A stretch of DNA of 64,000 nucleotides, from positions 517,878,686 to 517,942,685 of the forward strand of contig CM066037.1 in assembly GCA_033557465.1 (NCBI GenBank), in the 5' to 3' direction. Positions 43,211 to 52,999 of this stretch are shown here, piece after piece. The number at the start of each line of letters is the position of its first letter. Position 1 is the stretch's first letter. The position numbers were made by a program, and so were the translations under genes. The notes under the pieces were generated by a model that made no database searches, had not been told where the DNA came from, and was given only the letters and a program-made list of their open reading frames with translations. Origin of the DNA: Ichthyophis bannanicus. Taxonomy: Eukaryota > Chordata > Amphibia > Gymnophiona > Ichthyophiidae.

Positions 43211-43329
43211 GAAAATTCTAGAACTTTCTAGAGCTTTCCAGAACTTTGCAAAACCTTTGGAACTTTGTATAACGTTTAATAAAAGCCTTTTAGTGGCCAT
43301 TATAACGTCACGCCTCACGTCTATATAAA
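43211..43329 (+). promoter_or_regulatory. Heat-shock-element array plus TATA box
   Basis: Heat-shock factor binds alternating nGAAn/nTTCn pentamers in register. Here seven are in exact 5-base phase: GAA at 43,211, TTC at 43,216, GAA at 43,221, TTC at 43,226, GAG (one mismatch) at 43,231, TTC at 43,236, GAA at 43,241. A TATATAAA box follows at 43,322-43,329, about 80 bases downstream, placing a start near 43,350-43,360, just before the transposase-like exons. This is the layout of a classical heat-shock promoter. Activity is inferred, not shown. Confidence 0.75.
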
Positions 43330-43479
43330 CAACAGATTTGCGCGAAGTGAGCACAGTCTTTCAGCAGCCTCCTTACTAACTGGAAATCTAGGAGCAAGCA
43401 ACAACAAGTGTCTTAAGCTCACCAGTTTATTTTCATTCTAGCCTCTTAAGTGGACTGACATAGCATTAAGAGGCTGTAA

Positions 43480-45532
43480 GTATACGCAGATGCATTTTGC
43501 TATGTCTGTGGCAATTTTATCAAGACAAGAGTGAAAAAGTACTCTATGGAAGCATCTGCCAAGATGTGTGAAGCTTACAAGGCATATTTCGACATGCCTG
43601 TTGGGGATCAGGACAAACCCTCGGCGCCTCATTTTCTTTGCAAGCACTGCAAGAAAACTCTGGAAGAAGATGGACAATTGATGCCTGCTTAGACTGTGGC
43701 GTTTTTATGATATAAAAAATCTTTATTGTTACTGAATTTTTACATAATGTATGAAATATTTAGCAAGAACATCATTAATTCAAAATAAATTTTATCATTA
43801 TAATTATTTTTAATTTTCACATTTTTATTTTTTCTTTGGCAGGATGGTACAGAGGGGAAAAGAGAGTTATGAAGTTCGCTATCCCAAGAATTTGGCGGGA
43901 AATCGCTGACCATTTGAGCAATTGCTACTTCTGCACGGTGGATCCTTCCATACGTCGGACTGGCAAGAATGCTTCTTATGTCATGTATCCAAGCATTCCT
44001 TCATCCATTGCTCTGGTGCCACACTGCCCAGAGCTCCCTGTACCCACTCCTCCGCAGAGAAAGCAGCTGTCTTCACAAGAAGCAATTCACAAAACGAAGA
44101 AGACATTGCAGATGTAGATTACAATATCAGAGGGAAACCCTTATTACCCAAACCAAAATGACATCAATGACTTGGTCAGAGTTCTTGGTCTCACCGAGTC
44201 CAATGACAAGCTTTTGACGTCCAGGTTCAAGCAGTGGAACTTGTTGGGTGAAAGCGTGCAAGTCAGAGGAAGCTTCACCACACTTTTTCTAGCTTCTTCA
44301 GTATTTGGGCTCTGCTTGTGCCACAATTCGATTGGTCTGTTCGACACTATCGGAATTGCATATAACCCAAAGGAGTGACGCCTGTTCATTGGAGTGGAGG
44401 AGTGGCCTAGTGGTTGGGGCAAAGTACTTCGGGCCGGAAGGTCGGGGGTTCAAATCCCACTACAGGACAGCAACCTTGGGCCGGAAGGACTGGGGTTTCT
44501 AGTCCCACAGGTGCTCCTTGTGGTCTTGGGCAAGCCACTTAACCCTCCATAGCCCATGTTCCCTGTAAAATAGTTATCTCCAAGTTATAATGCCCTGTTC
44601 AATGTAATTTCAGTTTGTTCAATGTAAACTGCACTGATGCAGAATAGCACGGTATATAAGAGAATGTAAATAAATAAATAATTGACAGCTCTTCCAGGAG
44701 CCTCAAAGCCGTGCTGCTACATAATGGGAACAAGTGCCCATCTCTTCCCCTAGCTCACTCAGTGAGCAAAAATTACAGCAGCGTCAAGACCTTGCTAGAA
44801 GCCTTGAAGTATGCCGAGTACAGCTCGGAGGTTATTGGAGACTTTAAAATGATGGCATCTCTGATGGGTCTCCAAAGCGGTTTTACCATGTTTCCCTGCT
44901 TTGTCTATGGGACAGCAGGGACACCGCAGCACACTACCACAAGTGGAGACTGGCCACAGCGAACTGAATTTTCTGTTGGGACAAAGAACATGAAGTGGGA
45001 GCCACTGGTGGAACCACAGAAAGTGCTGATGCCACCACTGCACATCAAATTGGGCCTTATAAAATAATTTGTCACAAATCTAGAGAAAGAGTTGACAGTC
45101 TTCAAGTACCTTCAAGACTTGTTCCCTAAACTGTCTGAGACAAAGTTCAAAGCTGGTGTCTTTGTTGGACCACAAATAAAAAAGATTCTTGAGTGCATGG
45201 AATTTCCCAAGCTGCTTATTAAAGCGGCTTGGAACAGCTTTGTTGCAGTGGTTCATAGCTTTTTGGGAAATCACAAGGCCGAAAACTATGTGCAGCTGGT
45301 TGAGACTCTGGTTAAGAATTACGGCAAAATGGGCTGCAGGATGTCTCTCAAAGTCCATATTCTTGACGCTCATCTTGATAAATTCAAGGAGAACATGGGA
45401 GAGTACTCAGAGGAGCAAAGCAAACATTTCCACCAGGATATACTGGAATTTGAATGCCGCTACCAAGGACAGTACAACAAGAACATGATGGGAGACTACA
45501 TCTGGGGGCTTATTCATGAAAGTTATTTATAA
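43480..45532 (+). pseudogene. Transposase-like gene of an unclassified mobile family (decayed)
   Basis: I recognise the text as a repetitive protein seen in many animals but cannot assign a superfamily. Exon-like part 1 (43,480-43,692) has two Cys pairs, CYVC and CKHC, about 46 residues apart. Part 2 starts after a TTTGGCAG acceptor-like site near 43,850: GWYRGEKRVMKFAIPRIWRE, then a third pair, NCYFC. Frames shift near 44,110. DLVRVLGLTESNDKLLTSR follows, then a SINE insertion at 44,392-44,680. After it come SSSRSLKAVLLHNGNK and IGDFKMMASLMGLQ. A stop at 45,065-45,067 precedes LGNHKAENYVQLVETL, GCRMSLKVHILDAHLD, FHQDILEFECRYQG and MMGDYIWGLI, ending at 45,532. AATAAA-like signals lie near 45,640. 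Cys pairs followed by conserved Asp/His/Glu blocks suit a DNA-binding transposase, but the catalytic residues are not known to me. Confidence 0.6.
44392..44680 (+). mobile_element. CORE-type SINE with L2-type tail
   Basis: Head with GTGGCCTAGTGGTTGGGGC and GGTTCAAATCCC (A- and B-box-like), a partly duplicated head (GGGCCGGAAGG twice), the CORE phrase CTTGTGGTCTTGGGCAAG, and an L2-type tail (TGTAAACTGCACTGATGC, then AGCACGGTATATAAGAG, (AAATA)n). ATTG repeats on both sides (44,388-44,391 and 44,681-44,684). It interrupts the transposase-like gene, and the text on either side joins exactly. Confidence 0.9.
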
Positions 45533-45734
45533 TATAATTGTAAATGTTGAAAATTGACTCACTTCTAAATGTTTTATGGTCTTTCTTGAATAACTTAAAT
45601 ATAAGTAAATATTATATATTGTGCCTTTTTGTTCACATAAAATAAAAAAGCCTGTTTAACAATGGGAATATGTCAATTTTAGAAATATCAATCTCCTGTT
45701 CATAAAATTAAAGTTTAATGAGAATAATAACCAT

Positions 45735-46255
45735 TTTCCATACTTCCGCAAGCTCATAAAAGCTTTCCTATTCAGAGAACATTTTGGAGAATCAATTACT
45801 TTTTAATCCTGGCTACCTAAGAAATTTACATTTAATCTTTATATCACCCAATACTTCACCAGAAACAAGACACAGGACAATGGTTTCCATTTCAGGAACA
45901 AGCATTTCAATCTAACTTTTATCCAACAATTAGCTAAGATTAAGCTATATTTACTCAAATACTAGATGTAATTAGTTGATTGTTATTTATTTATTTATAT
46001 TCTCTTATATACCGCGCTATTCTGCATCAGTGCAGTATATAAGTGTTATCCCTAGTTATCATCAGTGTTATCCCTAGTTATTGTTACGTTTCCAATCTTT
46101 TCAATTGTTTTACTACTACAACACACTTTGTTATACATTCCATGTAAATCATTTATGTTTTAATACAATTTTGAGCTCAATATAAACCACCTTGATTTGT
46201 GAAAGGCGGTATAAAAGTGCACATAAATAAATAAACAAATAAGCAAACAATTAGG
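45735..46255 (+). mobile_element. L2 LINE 3' fragment with nested minus-strand tail
   Basis: Begins with an L2 RT C-terminus (YFRKLIKAFLFREHFGE) and ends with ATATAAACCACCTTGATT, then AAGGCGGTATAAAAG and (AATAAA)n. Inside, at about 45,983-46,040, a minus-strand tail of the CTGATGCAGAATAGCGCGGT type is inserted. Confidence 0.75.
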
Positions 46256-47330
46256 AAATAACGGTCACTAGCCAAGAACAAAAATTGTGTTACACAATGT
46301 AATTGCTTAAATATGAAGACACAAACAATTCCCCCAAACTGGAAATCAAGCTGTTCAGTAAGACATAGAATATATGTCTCACAGGATATATGGGATCAGG
46401 TCTGTGGTCATTAGTTGTATAAAAAAATTCAAGACTTACAATGTCAAGACTAATATCTACATCCTATAGAATTTCTGCTCAGTGAGTTTATTTAAAACTG
46501 TCTATACCAACTTCCTGAACATAAGCAGAACACCCAAAGCAATGTAAGTTTAGCTCTAGCATAAACTTTCTGGCCATCATCCTTTCCCTAGATTTTTCAA
46601 CTCCTTCAGAGAAGAAAATGAGGGGCCTTTCAGAGATATGTCTCAAAAAATATGTGCATAGTAGGCATGCAGTTGACCTTATTGTTTTAACATCTATATT
46701 TTTGCAGAATTAACAATCAAATATTGAAACAGTATGTACACAAGTAAATCTGTTAGCCTAATATAAGCTTAAAGGTACGGTACACATGCATTAGCCCCTC
46801 TACTAAAAAACTAACTCATAAAGACATGAAAAGTGAAAATTAACTCAAGATCATTTCAAGTTCGTTTTGTATTATTGCTCCTTGTCCTGGCTATGGCCTA
46901 ACATTAAAAGATTCACTAAAACGTGAACCCATGTACGATACAAAGGGGGGAGGGCGCTGTATGTTACTAAGCCGGTGATGCTTCAACAAGCATCCTGTGT
47001 GGAAACTTTGATGTGTAAATGGCTCAATTTATAATGGCCTAACCCAACATCAAGCGTTGCTACACCAGAATATTTCCTGCTAATGTTTTCATCCTTGTCA
47101 AACAGTGTATCCTGTCCCTATTTAAAAAAAAACAAGGGATGCAAAAATAACCAGCTCTAGGACACGCTTCTTCCATCAGAAGCTAAAGGTGGAATTTCTG
47201 CCGAAAAGGGAAAAACTGATCCCCAGGAGACAAGCAGAGATCGGCCTGAAGATGGTGTCAATGCTGGGGTAACTGATCACGCTAGGGGCAAAACACTGTT
47301 GATAGACGAGTGCTAGCGATCGGAATAAAT
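46256..47330. other. No recognised feature; intron 1 side of ZDHHC17
   Basis: About 1.1 kb of non-coding sequence leading to the CpG-rich region. No exon or repeat recognised. Confidence 0.4.
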
Positions 47331-47339
47331 CTTTATGCT

Positions 47340-47770
47340 GGGGATCGGGGAATGCTACTGATGCTGGGGTGCTGCCTCACGGGGCGGACTCTTCCTCCTC
47401 CTCCAGCTTCCCCGCATCCTCTCAGGGCGCAGCCACAATATTGGGCATGGTCACCACTGGTTGGGACCCTCCACAAGCTAACAACCGGCGTAATAGGACC
47501 TGCATCCCCCTCCCGCGCTGAGGCGGCCGGACTCACCTCAGTATGCAGGATGGGGACACAGCCCGCCTCTTTCTCGTACTCATCCATGCTGTCCGCCATT
47601 TTGCTGTTAAATCCTACGGTGCATTATGGGTAAGACAGGAGCGGGACAGGAGGCGCGCGCATGCGCGGGGGAGGTGTGACCGCGCGTCGTCGCTGACTGC
47701 GGCAGGAGGAGGACGGAATGGGAGACAACAGGGCTCATGTGCTCCGGCAGCCCTGCACTGCCTCACATCT
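47340..47770 (-). promoter_or_regulatory. ZDHHC17: CpG-island promoter of ZDHHC17
   Basis: A GC- and CpG-dense block in an otherwise AT-rich window, surrounding the first coding exon. CGCGCATGCGCG at 47,656-47,667 is a full match to the NRF1 consensus (YGCGCAYGCGCR). AAAATGGCGGA at 47,601-47,591 (minus strand) fits the YY1 consensus and overlaps the start codon, a known arrangement in housekeeping promoters. There is no TATA box. Transcription would start at about 47,630-47,700 and run leftwards. The minus strand also gives ACCCATAATGCACCG just upstream of the start codon. Confidence 0.75.
47537..47599 (-). CDS. ZDHHC17: ZDHHC17 (HIP14) palmitoyltransferase, coding exon 1
   Basis: ZDHHC17 is a Golgi and vesicle membrane enzyme with N-terminal ankyrin repeats and a DHHC zinc domain that attaches palmitate to cysteines of neuronal proteins such as SNAP25 and huntingtin. 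This exon gives 21 residues, MADSMDEYEKEAGCVPILHT then E, which by memory match the human segment MADGPDEYDTEAGCVPLLHP plus E at about 15 of 21 positions. The codon series before the Met reads GFNSK, matching human GFNTK. The exon ends GAG followed by GTGAGT, a consensus donor, phase 0. An in-frame TAA at 47,626-47,624 with no ATG after it makes the Met at 47,599 the start, so the human N-terminal extension is absent. The ankyrin and DHHC exons lie outside or were not found. Alternatives: a retained 5' exon of a ZDHHC17 pseudogene, unlikely given the CpG island. Confidence 0.85.
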
Positions 47771-48489
47771 TAGGCAGGGAATAGTTCTCCCCCCCGGCCA
47801 TAGATAATCCTATCAGGCTTAACACAACCAGGCAAGGAGTCGTAGCACACCTAGAGAGCTGTACTACAACACTGCCCCTTAACCTGGCCATTGAGGCACT
47901 GGCACTCCGCCCTGCCTCATGCAACCCAAGCAGGGAGCAGCACTAGTAGCGGCCCACATGGCCCTGGGAAAGAAGCTGTTGGGGGAGAAAAGAGTTGCCG
48001 AAGGAACACCAGGATGAAGTAATTAAAAGATACAGGTTAGAAAGAAGCTATCAAACACTGTCAGTATGTTTGAATATCACCTGTCACACAAACTGTAAAA
48101 CCTCCAAACCATCTCTTTCGATACAGCAATGCCTCACCTATTTTGTTCTTTATTAATTAATTTTATATACAGCTTACAGTTGGTTGTAAATGTAGCTTTT
48201 TAATATTATAAAGAATAATTCCATCCATGATGTTACATACTATATAATTCAAAAATCATTGCCAAAATTTGATCATCAAGAGAAGCCAATATCACTGCCT
48301 TCCATAAAATGCGAGGGGACCTTCACCTTATATTAATCATTTATTCAAAGTCTTACTCTAATCAAGTCTGTTCATTCAATATGTGATGTTTTAAAATAAC
48401 TGGTCTGAAGAAGTCCTGCAATTAAATCAACTAAATTTCATTGCCAAAATCTCATTTTTCAGCATGTTGTTAGTGTAAGACAGCACTTC
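47771..48489. other. No recognised feature; upstream flank of ZDHHC17
   Basis: Non-coding. CpG density falls quickly after 47,800, and the rest is AT-rich. Confidence 0.4.
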
Positions 48490-48493
48490 TTAA

Positions 48494-48726
48494 CCCTTTC
48501 CACTCAGCTGTTACCCCATGGGACATTAAAATTTTCCCATTCAGATGGTCTGCCCCATCTGTGGGACATATGAATAATATGCTAATTTGTGGCCTGTAAG
48601 TCCCGCCCTGGGCATAAATACTTCTTGATGGCAAGTAAGAAAAGACATTTTACAGCTGTTTTAAGTAGCGAATATATTGATATTCTGATCTGACGTGAGC
48701 AACATAAAAAATTTGAGTGGAAAGGG
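48494..48726. mobile_element. piggyBac-like MITE
   Basis: A 233-bp element flanked by TTAA on both sides (48,490-48,493 and 48,727-48,730). The ends CCCTTTCCACTCA and TGAGTGGAAAGGG are exact inverted repeats of 13 bases. TTAA targets and CCC/GGG ends are the signature of piggyBac transposons. It has no ORF. It lies 0.9 kb upstream of the ZDHHC17 start codon. Confidence 0.9.
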
Positions 48727-48730
48727 TTAA

Positions 48731-49490
48731 AAAGGAAAATTGAAAAACCTTGTACAAGTCCACAGGTCAAGTAGTATGAATTCATGTTTTGAGTGGCCTT
48801 CAATAACCCAGTATCAGATAGACTCAATCAATAGACTTCAATCTTGAAGTGCAACCATCACTTTGGATTTTTTCTAGCAATTCCAGAGAGAGCTCTTCTT
48901 GGCTGAATGAAGATCTCAATGAGGCTTGTATTCTCCATTCTGCCTTGTAGGTGGTGCAGGGCCTGTCCATAGAGAACCCATGAAATCCCATTAGAGGTGG
49001 AGTAATATGTTTATGATAAGAAAATCCCATAGCATCTACACAGCAGAATTTTGAACCAACTGTAAAGTGCTTACCAAGGATTTCGGCAATCCAAGAAAAG
49101 TTGAATTGCAGTAATCAAGTCTTAACACCATCACTTATATTACAAAAGGAATTTTAGTCGTCTTGAAATTAAGAGAAGGGTAGAGTCACATCATGATGAC
49201 AGTTTGCTAGTTTGGTTTGAGGCAGCTGTATTCTTAATGGGAAACTTGCAAAGCTAAGGGGGGCTGCAGCCCTCACAGCCCCCCACAGCTTCTACACCAG
49301 TCTTTTCAAGTAGTGCAGGTCCTGTGGATGCTTACCTTACTCGTCTGCCAAGGTCTCTGGCTTCAGGAGAGGTTACTACGATTGCAGATACTTCAGGGCT
49401 GGGCAGCCCGGTCTCTGCGTTGGAGTTATCATCTCCCTTCTCTGATACGTGGCCTGTGCCAAAAGCAGTGTGTCTTCAGAAGAAGAACTT
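48731..49490. other. No clear feature
   Basis: No supported gene. The stretch 49,324-49,490 is open and in frame with the L2 reverse transcriptase that follows, but its text (PRSLASGEVTTIADTSGLGS) is not L2-like to me. Confidence 0.3.
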
Positions 49491-50540
49491 ACGTAACAAC
49501 ACCCTGAAATGGTTCACCTCCTACCTAAACAACCGCACACAGCAAGTAAAATGCAGGGAAAAGAAATCAGCTCAATTTACCACCAAACAAGGAATATCAC
49601 AGGGGTTGGCCCTGTCATCAGTGCTATTCAATATCTATATCCAGCCCATATGCAGCATAATCAGACAACACAACATACAATATCACCTGTATGCAGACGA
49701 TATAATGGTGTACACCCCAATCGACCTGTGCATCCCTGACATAAGGTCAATGACCGAGTGCCTCGAACATATGAACACTTGGCTCGCCGACAATAACCTC
49801 AAGGTAAACTTTGATAAGACTGAAGCAATGTTTATTTCCAGGAGCACAACATTCAACCCACCCCAAGAAATCAACATACTACACAGGACAATCACAACAA
49901 AGGATGAAGTAAAGTATCTCGGTGTCATCATAGACAAGAACCTGAATCTCCATTCCCACATTAACAAGACTGCAGCAAAAGTGTACCACCGTTTAAAGAT
50001 CATCAGACAACTTAAGTCAATCCTCAGCCAAGAACATTTCCGCACAGTATGCCAGGCAGTCATCACCCCCATACTGGACTATGGAAATTCACTATATTAG
50101 GGGTTATCCAAACACTCTGTACACCCACTTCAATTGGTTCAAAACACTGCAGCGCGCAAAATCACAGGCACGTCCAAATACGAACACATAACACCAGTAC
50201 TCCGACAGCTGCACTGGCTACCCATAATAGCATGGGCAAAATTCAAGGCAACCCTAATCATCTTCAAGACCATATAATAATGCTCAGCAGAAATTCTACA
50301 GATCACAATAACCAAAGACATAAGCAGCAGACCCAGGCGAACCCAAGGCAGCAATAGACTCCTCACCCCAGCCGGATACCACAAAACAAAGCAATCAACT
50401 TCCAGAAGAGCCATCTCACTCTTGGCGCCGGACCTATGGAACTCGCTCCCTGAGGAACTAAGAGCACAAAAGGACCTCAAGGACTTCCACAAATCCCTCA
50501 AAACCCACCTGTTCATGGCCTCATATGAACAAGTACCTTA
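49491..50540 (+). pseudogene. L2 LINE reverse transcriptase, C-terminal half
   Basis: The frame to 50,100 encodes WFTSYLNNRTQQVKC, GISQGLALSSVLFNIYI (the usual QGSVLSP block, altered), the catalytic YHLYADDIMVY, NLKVNFDKTEAMF, VKYLGVIIDKNLNLHSHINK and ITPILDYGNSLY. After a TAG the text continues in the next stretch: QNTAARKITG, HITPVLRQLHWLPI, LLAPDLWNSLPEELR and FHKSLKTHLF, ending at about 50,540. The first RT blocks and the endonuclease are missing, and there are a few stops. The YADD box is intact. No 3' tail with (ATAA) follows. Confidence 0.85.
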
Positions 50541-51489
50541 ATTCCCAATCCACGCAGCCTTGCCGATACAGCCACCAAACACCAACATCTCAGACCTGGG
50601 ACTGTGGGAAGAGCCTGCTGTTCCTGATATTTTGCTGGTGACATTTGCCCTTGTGTCAAATAAAGAGTGACTTTTAAGGCTCTTTTTCTGCAAAAGGAAT
50701 CTTTTCTTTCGAGGGTTCAAAATTAAGATCTTTCCCAACTTGGCGAAAGCTACCCAGCATCGCCACAAAGTTTCTTCTGATGCATCCAGGGGTTTTGCAG
50801 TGGAAGGGCTTTTTTTCCTTAAACATCCTTGTAAATGCCTGGTGAAATATCAATCAATCTGTTGTTTTTTACGAGCCCTCCCAGCTGCTAGCCTTTGTGA
50901 ATGTGAGATGACTTGAAGCCTCTATTGACTCCATGCCTAATGTGGCATGATTTAATATATGCCAGAAGCTTCACCTAGCTCCATTACTTGTAACTTTTAT
51001 ACTTTGATGTTTTTTCTTATGACTAAACCCACCCCGTTCCTCCTTTTTGTTGTGGGCTAGGGTGAGCGGACAGTTACTGCTGCTTTTTGTGCTTAAAATA
51101 GCTTTCTTATGTGTATTTGTGTATACTGCTGTTTGGCTTTATTCAGTACCAGGATCGTTTTGTTAACTTTCTTGGATATAAGTGAAAATTGCATAAAATA
51201 TATATTTTTTAAAATTTTAAGAGAGGATCTCTTTTTTTTTAGCCTGAAGTTCACGATCTTAACACAACTTGTCAACTTTGCTAAGGTTTTTTCTGGGTTC
51301 TCCTAGGCCAAAACAGCTAGTTATATATCATCATATATACTAATATGTTGCTCCGTAGGCCAACTATACTTGCCCAGTTAGCTGCAAATAGAAATTAAAA
51401 AGCACCAGAGACAAATATGAACAGTGTTATCCAGACTGAAACTTCATCTGCTAATCTGTTGAGAGTGATCTGAGAAAGAAATGGAGCCT
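50541..51489. other. No recognised gene
   Basis: Non-coding. A plus-strand AATAAAG-type signal lies near 50,660, in TCAAATAAAGAGTG. No ORF supports a transcript here. Confidence 0.35.
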
Positions 51490-52330
51490 TTATTTATGTG
51501 CTTGTTTATTAAATTAGATATGCCACATATCAACCAAGGTACCAGCATCCTTTCTCCAACAGAGATCAGCCTGAGTTGCAAGTACCCGGCTGATTCCTAA
51601 AAGTAGATCTATTTCTCATAGTTAATTTCCAGAGATGAGTGACAACTCTCCCAAGTCTATCTGACTAATAATATTTTATGGGCTTCTCCTTGTCCAACCC
51701 TCTATGCTGGTCACCATGACCACATCGTCCAGCAACATATTCCACATCTTAATTATGCGCTGCATGAATAAAATTGCTACAATTGTTTTCAATCTGCCGT
51801 TCATTAGTTTCATGGAGTGTCCTCTTATCTTTGTGTTATCTGACAGGTTAAATGACTGCTCCTTATTTAACTGTTACTTTCCACTCATAATCTTATAAAC
51901 CTCTATCATATTCCTTCTCAGTTGTTTTCTCTGTTTAGACTCCCTTCACAAAGAAGGTGTTCTATATGCTTTTGTAATTTCTCTGAACATTTTCTAGTTG
52001 CAGTATATACCCTTTTTGAGATGGGGTGGTCAAAACGGCACACAGTAATAAAGGTGCAGATGCAGCAAGGACCTATACAGGTGCCCAATGATATTCTAAG
52101 TTTTGTTCCCCTTTCAAATAGTACTCTGCTTCTTTTAGCAGCCATGGCACGCTGAGCCCAAAATTTCAATGAGTTATCCATAATGACTCCAATAATTTTC
52201 TTGTGTAGAAACTCCTAACTCAGAATCCACCATTTTTTTACCTGTAAAAGGGATTATTTTTCCTGTTATGCATTACTCTGCACTTGTCTGTATTAAATTT
52301 CATCTGCCATTTAGCTATCAAATCTTCTAG
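51490..52330 (-). pseudogene. Old CR1 LINE 3' part
   Basis: On the minus strand the text resembles the CR1 RT C-terminus in decayed form: HLHLYYCVPF near 52,060-52,020 (compare HLEYCVQFW), LENVQRNYKK near 52,000, a GLFNLEKRRLRGD-like region with gaps near 51,930, and IKMWNMLLDDVVMVT near 51,730. The 3' untranslated part is at 51,650-51,490. It is more diverged than the other CR1 copies. Confidence 0.65.
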
Positions 52331-52999
52331 TCTCATAAGCCCTCTGCTTTTTTAAGCAGAAGAACACTGTAGGAATCAGGGGCTTCTTTGCCTGCTATCA
52401 TAAGAAATAAAGAGAAATTAGACTTGCCTGCTAATTGTGGTTCCTTGAGGAACTCCAGTCTAATCCAGTTCCGCACCTCTGGGTAGTGTACCTCTTCCAG
52501 CAGCTTGGAGACTGAGCATGTCATGTTTTGATGACCTCCTGTACTTATGCAGCTGGCACCGCCTACCAGCCCCAGTAATCTATTGACAAAGCAGACTCAG
52601 AAACAACAAATAAGTAGTTAAAACAGAAAAATCAAGGTATATCTAAATAACCGCTACTCCCTTCCCCCTCTCTTGAGGAAGGAAGCGCCTTCTCTCTTTT
52701 AAATGGGAAGGCTTACCTGTGGAAAACCTGGGAAATGCCCTCCCAACACGGAGCGTAAGACAGACAGCCTTTCCAGTCCCCCCCCCCACCCCCCCGGATA
52801 CTGGCATCCTCCTTGGAACCGCCTGTCAGTACACAGGAAATGATCTACCTAGACGGAAGCGCCAAAAACATCTCACTAAGAATGCCCAAGGGTGGAATCC
52901 GGGACTGGACTGGAGTTCCTCAAGGAACTACAATTAGCAGGTAAGTCTAATTTCTCTTTCCTTATCGTCCCTCCAGTCCAGTCCTGCACCTCTGAGATG

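Noticed and set aside
44397..44460. Possible tRNA gene (A- and B-box-like blocks)
   Set aside because: The cloverleaf is not complete and the CORE segment and LINE tail show it is a SINE head. The same applies at 124-268.
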